DNA of 14,451 nucleotides from NCBI GenBank assembly GCA_023135255.1, contig JAGLTN010000402.1, positions 1 to 14,451 of the forward strand, given 5' to 3'. The position numbers and the translations under genes were made by a program. Below, piece by piece: positions 1 to 6,031 of the stretch (positions are counted from its first letter, which is position 1; every line of letters starts with the position of its first letter). The notes below the pieces were generated by a model. That model saw only the letters and a list, made by a program, of their open reading frames with translations. It was not told the origin of the DNA and did not search any database. The DNA comes from Planctomycetota bacterium. GTDB lineage: Bacteria > Planctomycetota > Phycisphaerae > Sedimentisphaerales > Anaerobacaceae.

Positions 1-1
1 G

Positions 2-469
2 CTTAATGCGGAGAAGGCACCTATAACGGTTAAAAATTTCCTGCGTTATGTTGATGAGAAATTTTATGACGGGGTTATTTTTCATCGTGTTATAAAAGGT
101 TTTATGGTTCAGGGAGGTGGTTTTGCTGCGGATATGAAACGTAAGGAGACTCATAAGCCTATAAAAAATGAGGCTTCTAATGGGTTGAAAAATAATCTCG
201 GTACGATTGCTATGGCAAGGACGAATAATCCTGATAGTGCTACATCTCAGTTTTTTATTAATCATAAAAATAATAATTTCCTTAATTACGTTAAGGGCAA
301 AAGTGCCGGGTATGCAGTATTCGGCAAGGTTATAAAGGGTATGGATGTTGTTGATAAGATCGCGGCGGTTAAGACAAGGACATACAAGGGCAAAGCTGAT
401 GTTCCTGTTGAGCCTGTGATAATAAAGACTGCGAGAGTTATTAAAAAGAAGCGTACCACTGACAATTGA
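2..469 (+). CDS. Cyclophilin-type peptidyl-prolyl cis-trans isomerase, 5'-truncated by window edge
   Basis: This enzyme would catalyse cis-trans isomerisation of Xaa-Pro bonds during protein folding. The frame is open from base 2 to a TGA at 467-469. By comparison with the next gene, about 18 N-terminal residues lie outside the window. The cyclophilin core is plain: [15 protein letters not shown] carries the catalytic Arg and the Phe/Gln pair, followed by [17 protein letters not shown] and [18 protein letters not shown]. The C-terminus is a short lysine/arginine-rich tail (KKKRTTDN) that the neighbouring copy lacks. Its true N-terminus is unseen, so I cannot tell whether it has a signal peptide. 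It is clearly a paralogue of the gene at 562, so local duplication is likely. Family assignment is secure; the client proteins are unknown. Confidence 0.93.
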   Translation, partial: LNAEKAPITVKNFLRYVDEKFYDGVIFHRVIKGFMVQGGGFAADMKRKETHKPIKNEASNGLKNNLGTIAMARTNNPDSATSQFFINHKNNNFLNYVKGKSAGYAVFGKVIKGMDVVDKIAAVKTRTYKGKADVPVEPVIIKTARVIKKKRTTDN

Positions 470-561
470 GTTTTTGCTATCGCGACTCTTCGTATTTCGT
501 TTGTTCGCTGGTATTGGAATTACCCGGAAGGGTATAATTTGTTTTAAGAAAGATATATTTT

Positions 562-1062
562 ATGGCAGTAAAAAAAGTAGAATTGAAAACTAATTTCGGT
601 GACATTGTTATTGAGCTTGACGAGGAAAAGGCACCTGTTACAGTTAAGAACTTTCTTGGTTATGTTGAAGATAAGTTTTTTGACGGGGTGATCTTTCACC
701 GTGTTATACCTGATTTTATGATTCAGGTCGGCGGGTTCGATGTTGATATGAAAGAGAAGAAAACTAAGTCGCCGATAGTCAATGAGGGTTCAAATGGTTT
801 GAAGAATGACAGAGGAACTCTTGCGATGGCCAGGACCAACGATCCTGATAGTGCTACGGCTCAGTTTTTTATTAACCTGAAAGATAACGATTTTTTGAAT
901 GCTTCGTCTGGTAATCCGGGTTATGCGGTATTTGGCAAGGTTGTTGAGGGGATGGATACGGTTGATTCTATTGCTGGTGTTGAGAGCGGCAGGTGTGGAT
1001 TTCATGAAGATGTGCCCACAGAGCCTGTTATTATTGACAGTGCTAAGGTTATTAGCGAATAG
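562..1062 (+). CDS. Cyclophilin-type peptidyl-prolyl cis-trans isomerase (PpiB-like)
   Basis: A complete 166-residue single-domain cyclophilin, the usual length for bacterial PpiB-type enzymes. There is no signal peptide (it begins [20 protein letters not shown]), so it is probably cytoplasmic and assists protein folding. Visible family motifs are [15 protein letters not shown] (catalytic Arg at about residue 47, then Phe and Gln of the active site), [19 protein letters not shown] and [18 protein letters not shown]. The second glycine of the usual QGG is kept but the first is a valine (QVGG), a mild deviation. The ATG at 562 gives an N-terminus that aligns with the family; the upstream AAGAAAGA is only a weak ribosome-binding site. 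It lies 92 bases after the first cyclophilin. The two proteins look more than half identical by eye, and their genes share near-identical stretches, for example 228-261 and 842-875. Confidence 0.95.
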   Translation: MAVKKVELKTNFGDIVIELDEEKAPVTVKNFLGYVEDKFFDGVIFHRVIPDFMIQVGGFDVDMKEKKTKSPIVNEGSNGLKNDRGTLAMARTNDPDSATAQFFINLKDNDFLNASSGNPGYAVFGKVVEGMDTVDSIAGVESGRCGFHEDVPTEPVIIDSAKVISE

Positions 1063-1166
1063 TTTTGGCTGATTATTGATTTTATAAATGGGCTGGCGGA
1101 TATGATGTCGGCCTGTTTGGCTTTTTTTCCGGGCAGCGTAGTTGGCTGATGTAGGTGGAAAAAAGT

Positions 1167-1195
1167 TTTGCATTTGTATTTTTGGTGGTTATACT
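1167..1195 (+). promoter_or_regulatory. Candidate sigma-70-type promoter for the PfkB-channel gene pair
   Basis: TTTGCA (1167-1172) is followed by a 17-bp spacer and TATACT (1190-1195), matching the -35 and -10 consensus at 4 and 5 of 6 positions. Predicted transcription would start near 1202. That leaves a short leader containing the GGGGA ribosome-binding candidate (1215-1219) before the ATG at 1225. It also places an in-frame TTG at 1168 upstream of the message. This is inference from sequence only. Confidence 0.42.
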
Positions 1196-1224
1196 TGTTC
1201 TTAAATGGATTTTTGGGGATAATT

Positions 1225-2193
1225 ATGACAGGAAAGAGTCCTAAGATAGTTGTTGTGGGTGGCTGCTATATTGATATGGCAATTAAGTGTGACCGGGTTC
1301 CTTTGCCTGGGGAATCGTTGGTTGGGTCAGCACTTTCTTATTCGATTTCCGGACCTGGACCTGCTCAGGCGATTCAGGCAGCACTTTGCGGATGTGAGGT
1401 TTATCTGATCGGTAAAGTTGGTAACGGTAGTGCCGCAGAGATGTTGAAGAAGAATCTCGAGGAATACGGTATTAACATTGGTTATCTTAATACAGTATCC
1501 GCTAAAAATACTGGTTGTATAGTGACAATAGTGAACGCGGCGGGGGATAATACCGCATTGACATATTTCGGTGCTAACAGTTCTCTGCTGGCATCGGATA
1601 TTAAGCAGGCTGACGCGGTTATCTCGGAGGCGGATATATGTTTGATACATGGCCAATTGCCTGATGAGGCAGTCAGGGAGGCTTTGCTTTGTGCTTCGGC
1701 GCATGGTACTAAAGTGATCCTGGACCCTGCGCATCCTTTGGGGCAAGTTGGCAAGGAGAGTCAGCAGCTGCCTGCGGAGTATTTTTCTGCGGATATTGTG
1801 ATACCAAATCTTTATGAGGCGGCAGATATTACTGAAAGTGTGGATGCTAATATGAGGGTCGCAAAGTTAATCGGCTCTGATCTTATTGCAAGGGGAGTAA
1901 ATACTGCGATAATTACCATGGGCAGACGTGGGTGTATGATAGTCGACAGGAATGACAGCAGCCATGTAAAGGCATTTGATGTTGATCTTGTGGATCAGAG
2001 TGGCGCGGGAGATGCTTTTGCGGGAGCGTTGGCGGCGTTTTGCGCAGTAGGCGGTGATATTGTCAGCGGGGTTAAGTTCGCATCGGCTGCTGGGGCGCTG
2101 GCTTGTACTAAATTTGGTTCTGTGGAAGCATTGCCAAGTAAAACGGAAATTATAGAATTGCTGCAACGTCAGGATTTTGGGTCTGTACAGTAA
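1225..2193 (+). CDS. PfkB/ribokinase-family carbohydrate kinase
   Basis: Predicted cytoplasmic kinase of 322 residues that would phosphorylate a sugar or nucleoside with ATP. The Rossmann-like N-terminus IVVVGGCYIDMAIKCDRVP holds the conserved Asp (17) that contacts substrate in this family. PNLYEAADIT (194-203) matches the family PNxxE element. QSGAGDAFAGALAAF carries the anion-hole GAGD with catalytic Asp263. The substrate loop is unusual: where ribokinase has GGKGANQA, this protein has GPGPAQA (43-49), replacing the usual Asn with Gln and removing the Lys, so ribose need not be its substrate. The reading frame extends upstream to a TTG at 1168, which would add a hydrophobic 19-residue stretch. 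I chose ATG 1225 because it follows GGGGA, fits the kinase fold start and lies downstream of a promoter candidate. The channel gene follows after 3 bases. Confidence 0.9.
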   Translation: MTGKSPKIVVVGGCYIDMAIKCDRVPLPGESLVGSALSYSISGPGPAQAIQAALCGCEVYLIGKVGNGSAAEMLKKNLEEYGINIGYLNTVSAKNTGCIVTIVNAAGDNTALTYFGANSSLLASDIKQADAVISEADICLIHGQLPDEAVREALLCASAHGTKVILDPAHPLGQVGKESQQLPAEYFSADIVIPNLYEAADITESVDANMRVAKLIGSDLIARGVNTAIITMGRRGCMIVDRNDSSHVKAFDVDLVDQSGAGDAFAGALAAFCAVGGDIVSGVKFASAAGALACTKFGSVEALPSKTEIIELLQRQDFGSVQ

Positions 2194-2196
2194 GAT

Positions 2197-3360
2197 ATGG
2201 CATTTGAAAGAGAAAAACAAAATGTGTCGGCTACTCATTTGCTTCAGGCGATAGCTTCTAATGAGGATATCAAGCTTAGCCAGTGTGTTGTGACGGGGGT
2301 GCTTGATGTTAATCGTCTCTTTGTGGCTGAGGAAAAATTTGCTATTGATTTGCTTGAGTTTTCAGAGATCGATGGTGTAAAGAAAATTGTTTTGGCTCAG
2401 TCTATTGTGTTTGATAAATGTGTTTTTGAGGACAATGTGGTTTTTAGTTCGCCATGGTCGGATCCTGATAGTATTTCCGTAGAATTCAAATCGGATGTCG
2501 TATTTAACAGCTCACATTTTAAGGCTCAGGGTCGGTTTCGAAATGCTGTTTTTGATGGTATGGCAGGTTTTGACGGCTGTGTTTTTGAGGGAGTAGCAAC
2601 GTTTAAAAAATCTGTTTTTCATAAAGATGCTAAATTCCGTACAACTATTTTTGATGGTTATAGTTTATTTGATTCGGCAGTTTTTAAATCTTCGGGACGG
2701 TTTACTAATAGTCATTTTGCAAAAGGTGTGAATTTTACATCGGTACGTTTTTTGGGTGAAATTGATTTTAGCGGGGTTTATTCTTCAAGCAGAACAGTGC
2801 CGATCTATGAATCGATTTTCTTTGCGAGGAGTTATTATGGCGAGGATGAGAGTTTCTGGCGTTTTGTAAAACAATCGGCGCAGGAAGCGGGGTATTATGG
2901 TCTTGCTGGAGAGTGTTTTTATATGGAAAGGTGTGCGGGTCTTTGGGGTAAGTTTCGTGGACGTGGTAATTACGACAAGCTTTCTCCTGCTAAGAAAATA
3001 TTAAGGCTGGTGTCATCTGTAAGGCTGTTGCCGGAATTTGTTCTGGGTAAATTGCTTTTTGGTTATGGTGAAAGACCCGCGAGGGTTCTTTTTGCAAGTG
3101 CGTTGGTTATTGTTTTGTGCGCATTTTATTATAGTCAACCAGGGACGCTTATTGGCAGGGTGGGTGACTCGTCTTTGGAACCCTCGTTTTTGCAGGGGTT
3201 ATATTTTAGTACGATCACTTTTACAACTTTAGGTTATGGTGATTTTTACCCTTCCGCGAATAATCTTTGCAGGATAGTTTCGATGATCGAGGCGGTTGCC
3301 GGAGGCAGTTTAATAGCATTGTTTGTTGTTTGTCTTTCCAAGAGGTTTTCTCGCGGATAA
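2197..3360 (+). CDS. Pentapeptide-repeat protein fused to a two-transmembrane potassium-channel domain
   Basis: A 387-residue membrane protein. Residues about 70-193 form a run of F-spaced repeats (such as FDGCVFEGVATFKKSVF) of the pentapeptide_3 style, expected to fold as a right-handed beta helix. A linker rich in aromatic and charged residues (about 200-280) leads to an Ion_trans_2 pore: first helix about 297-314, then selectivity filter TTLGYGD at 343-349, then a second helix about 360-380 with the EAVAGG glycine hinge. GYGD is the classical K+ filter, so potassium conduction is a strong family-based inference. There is no RCK/TrkA nucleotide-binding domain; the soluble repeat domain may be the regulator. 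The start lies 3 bases after the kinase stop, so translation is probably coupled. The gene converges with the thioesterase, with only 33 bases between their ends. Confidence 0.9.
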   Translation: MAFEREKQNVSATHLLQAIASNEDIKLSQCVVTGVLDVNRLFVAEEKFAIDLLEFSEIDGVKKIVLAQSIVFDKCVFEDNVVFSSPWSDPDSISVEFKSDVVFNSSHFKAQGRFRNAVFDGMAGFDGCVFEGVATFKKSVFHKDAKFRTTIFDGYSLFDSAVFKSSGRFTNSHFAKGVNFTSVRFLGEIDFSGVYSSSRTVPIYESIFFARSYYGEDESFWRFVKQSAQEAGYYGLAGECFYMERCAGLWGKFRGRGNYDKLSPAKKILRLVSSVRLLPEFVLGKLLFGYGERPARVLFASALVIVLCAFYYSQPGTLIGRVGDSSLEPSFLQGLYFSTITFTTLGYGDFYPSANNLCRIVSMIEAVAGGSLIALFVVCLSKRFSRG

Positions 3361-3393
3361 CCGGCAGTTATTCAGGGTGTTGTCTGGCTAATT

Positions 3394-3879
3394 TTATTTT
3401 TCGTTTTTCAGTTTTCCCAGAAGCTCTTTTCTTGTTTTTACTCTTAGCTGAGCATTTTTATATCTTCGTTTTTCGTCTTCGGTTTCAGGGGTCAGTTTTG
3501 GTGCAGGGAATGGTTTATTGTTTTCATCGAGGCCTACGAAAGTCAGATGAGCGGTGGTTGCAATTGCCTGTCGGGTGGTACAAGGGTCTTCTTTTATCAC
3601 TTTTACGCCTACCTCCATAGAGGTTTTACCGACGTAGTTTACAGCAGCTTTGAGGACTACGTGGTCGCCGATATTTATAGGCTTTCTGAAATTTATTGAA
3701 TCAATGCTGGCGGTAACTACTTGCCGGCCGCAATGTTTTTGAGCAGCCATTGATGCTATCATATCTATCCAGCTGACGATTACACCACCGAAAGCAGTTC
3801 CTGCGGGGTTTGCCTGATGAGGCATTACGAGGTACCTGGTTTCAACGGCACTTTGGGTTGGCGTTTTAGCATTTTCCAT
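3394..3879 (-). CDS. Hotdog-fold acyl-CoA thioesterase (YciA/BFIT-like)
   Basis: A 161-residue hotdog protein predicted to hydrolyse acyl-CoA thioesters to free fatty acid and CoA in the cytoplasm. The active-site helix reads PHQANPAGTAFGGVIVSWID: Asn24 and Asp39 occupy the positions of the conserved catalytic residues in the Acot7/YciA group, and GTAFGG is the family signature. VTASIDSINFRKPINIGD and the later AHLTFVGLDENNKPFPAP are also typical. The last 25 or so residues form a basic tail rich in Lys and Arg (KRRYKNAQLRVKTRKELLGK) that is probably helical. It starts 12 bases after the sulfatase stop, with TGGTGA just ahead of the ATG, so it is likely the last gene of the leftward transcript. 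Its biochemical link to sulfatase and phosphoesterase genes is unclear and it may simply share transcription. Chain-length preference cannot be told. Confidence 0.92.
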   Translation of the reverse strand: MENAKTPTQSAVETRYLVMPHQANPAGTAFGGVIVSWIDMIASMAAQKHCGRQVVTASIDSINFRKPINIGDHVVLKAAVNYVGKTSMEVGVKVIKEDPCTTRQAIATTAHLTFVGLDENNKPFPAPKLTPETEDEKRRYKNAQLRVKTRKELLGKLKNEK

Positions 3880-3891
3880 ATTTCACCAGAG

Positions 3892-6003
3892 TTAGATTTT
3901 AATATTCTTGAAAAGACCTTTCACATCTTTGTCATTGAAGTCCTGCCTGTAGATTTTAACAGATTTCATTAGACCTATGAAGCTTTTTGATGAGAATTCT
4001 TTGAATATCATTGAGCCGGCATCTTTTCCTAACTGGAGGCCTTCAGCAGGGTTCTTCATGAACATTCTTGCCAGCGTTAGTGAGTCGACGTATTTGCCAT
4101 TGACGTATATTTTTGCTTTGCAGTCGTTTATCATTGTTACGATGTGTGTCCATTTGCCGATACAGCTTTGTTTTGCGTCAGCGATGCAGAGTTTGTATCC
4201 GTCTTTGACAGCAAATGATGGGATGGAGTTTTCTATGAAAATCATATAGCCTCTTGATGCACCGCCTTGGGCGATAATGACGCCGTCTTGTTCTGGTTTT
4301 ACTAATGCTTCGATTACCCATGGGCATTTTGACGGGTCGAGAGTTGATGAATGTTTGAAATCGATATAGCTGTTGCCGTCAAATTTCAGAGCTTTTCCAG
4401 CTGGGGTGTTTGTCAGTATTGCGTTTATTATTTCGCCATCGTTGGAATTGCCGGAGAGGTCTTTTATTGTGTTGCCTTCGATGTTGTCACAGTTGATATC
4501 AAGCATTGTGCCATCGGGTTTATCGCAGGTAGTATCGTAATAGTTTTCTTTGTAGCCTTGCTCTTTGAGAAGCTTTTTGAGCTCAGCTTTCATTACTTCG
4601 ATTTGTTTTTTATATTTTTGATCTATGGCGAGGTTCTTCATTTCGCCTGGGTCGCTCTTTAAGTCATATAGTTCATCGATGTCATTGAGGTCTGGGAAAG
4701 TTATATATTTGAAGCGATCTGTTCTTACGCCTAAGGTTCTTGGTGCGAGCATGGGGTAGGAGACATCAACCCAGTATTCGTAGAGGAAACTTTTTCGCCA
4801 TTTGCTATTTGGGTTTTTGAATAAGCCGATGGTTGATTGTCCTTGCATGTGTTGCGGGATTTTTGTGCCGGCTAAATCCAACAATGTCGGGGCCATATCC
4901 ATATTGAGAACCATTTTGTCTATGGTTGAGTTTTTCTTTATTTTTTTTGGGTATCTCATCAGGAGCGGTATTCTTATTGATTCTTCGTATGCGAGTCTTT
5001 TGTCGAGCAGTCTGTGTTCGCCCCAGAAATAGCCATTGTCACCGGCGAATACGATGATGGTGTTATCGAGTTTGCCGAGTTTTTCGAGTGTATCGAACAG
5101 TCTTCCTATTCCGTCATCGACAGCTTTAATGGAGCGGAAGTAGTTCCATTGTCTTGGGTCAGGCTGCCATTTGTCAGCGGGGAACGCTCTTTTTGGGCCT
5201 GCGGCTGGTGATCTTAAGTCCCGGCTTCTATAGGTCATTTGTTCGCCGATACCTTCTTTTAGCCAGTTTGGTTTGTCCTGGTATGTGTCGCTGAAATTAT
5301 CGGGTGCTGGTATTTCTTCGTTGCTGTAGAGGTCATTGTGTCTTGGTGCTGGTTTGAAGGGCTGATGTACCGCTTTGTGCGAGAGGTACGCGCAGAACGG
5401 GCTATCGGCATTTTTTTCGATCCAGTCTATGCAGTAATCGGTGAGTATGTCTGTGGTGTATCCTTGCTTTTTGAATCTTTTGCCGTTTTCGTTTAGTACG
5501 GGGTTGAAGTAAACACCCTGATTTTCAAAGCTGAGCCAATAGTCGAAGCCAGGCCTTGGCTCGTCAGTTTCTTTCATGTGCCATTTGCCGATGTATGCGG
5601 TTTTATAGCCAGCGTTGTCGCGGAGAATGTGTGGGAATGATTTTGTTTTTTCAAAGTCGTAATCGATTCCCATATCGTTTGCCATTACGCCATGAGTGTG
5701 TGCGTATGTGCCGGTTAAAAATGTTGCACGGCTTGGTGAGCAGATCGAGGTTGTTACGAATGCGTTTTTGAAGAGGACTCCTTCTTTGCGAATCCGGTCC
5801 ATGTTTGGGGTTTTCAGGAAAGGATGCCCCATGCAGCCCATGGCGTCGTATCGCTGATCGTCGGTCAGGATGAAAAGTATGTTCGGTTTTTCTGTTGTTG
5901 CTTTCGAACATTGTATTTCGTTTAAGCATCCGCCTAATGACAGAGCAGCTGCGGAGAGGCTTATCGACTTTAAAAATTGACGTCGAGTAGTGGTTTTACT
6001 CAT
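3892..6003 (-). CDS. Tat-exported lipoprotein sulfatase with C-terminal LamG-like domain
   Basis: A 703-residue family S1 (formylglycine) sulfatase that should remove sulfate esters from a substrate outside the cytoplasmic membrane. The N-terminus has a twin-arginine motif (RRQFLK, Arg7-Arg8) and a lipobox LGGC with Cys26, implying Tat export and lipid anchoring. Catalytic features: metal ligands Asp48-Asp49 in LTDDQRYDAM; the CSPSR sequence with Cys88 as the residue converted to formylglycine; GKWH (139-142); SHKAVHQPF with Lys210 and His213; and GDNG with Asp322-Asn323. The sulfatase ends near residue 490. Residues about 500-703 resemble a LamG/concanavalin-like fold (DLSGNSNDG, ALKFDGNSYIDF, KWTHIVTMIN, KIYVNGKYVDS), a likely glycan-binding module. 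Its general style resembles heparan-type or GlcNAc-6-sulfatases, but specificity is not determined. AAGGA lies 7 bases ahead of the ATG. The gene follows the phosphoesterase by 28 bases. No sulfatase-maturation enzyme is in the window. Confidence 0.94.
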   Translation of the reverse strand: MSKTTTRRQFLKSISLSAAALSLGGCLNEIQCSKATTEKPNILFILTDDQRYDAMGCMGHPFLKTPNMDRIRKEGVLFKNAFVTTSICSPSRATFLTGTYAHTHGVMANDMGIDYDFEKTKSFPHILRDNAGYKTAYIGKWHMKETDEPRPGFDYWLSFENQGVYFNPVLNENGKRFKKQGYTTDILTDYCIDWIEKNADSPFCAYLSHKAVHQPFKPAPRHNDLYSNEEIPAPDNFSDTYQDKPNWLKEGIGEQMTYRSRDLRSPAAGPKRAFPADKWQPDPRQWNYFRSIKAVDDGIGRLFDTLEKLGKLDNTIIVFAGDNGYFWGEHRLLDKRLAYEESIRIPLLMRYPKKIKKNSTIDKMVLNMDMAPTLLDLAGTKIPQHMQGQSTIGLFKNPNSKWRKSFLYEYWVDVSYPMLAPRTLGVRTDRFKYITFPDLNDIDELYDLKSDPGEMKNLAIDQKYKKQIEVMKAELKKLLKEQGYKENYYDTTCDKPDGTMLDINCDNIEGNTIKDLSGNSNDGEIINAILTNTPAGKALKFDGNSYIDFKHSSTLDPSKCPWVIEALVKPEQDGVIIAQGGASRGYMIFIENSIPSFAVKDGYKLCIADAKQSCIGKWTHIVTMINDCKAKIYVNGKYVDSLTLARMFMKNPAEGLQLGKDAGSMIFKEFSSKSFIGLMKSVKIYRQDFNDKDVKGLFKNIKI

Positions 6004-6031
6004 CCATTATTCCTTATAAGGCAATTTTCAA

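Noticed and set aside
533..538. TATAAT ahead of the second cyclophilin.
   Set aside because: No acceptable -35 hexamer lies 16-18 bases upstream. The neighbouring TACCC/GGGTA pairing is too short to support a regulatory call.
1111..1128. GCC-TGTTT-GGC followed by seven T, a possible terminator after the second cyclophilin.
   Set aside because: The stem is only three to four pairs and I found no longer pairing around it, so it is too weak to call.
1168..1224. In-frame TTG start giving the PfkB kinase 19 extra hydrophobic residues, with AGGTGG upstream at 1153-1158.
   Set aside because: The added stretch would be a membrane helix on a cytoplasmic kinase, and it overlaps a promoter candidate. 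ATG 1225 fits the family start.
3361..3393. Possible bidirectional terminator between the convergent channel and thioesterase genes.
   Set aside because: I could not find a stem of useful length in the 33 bases.
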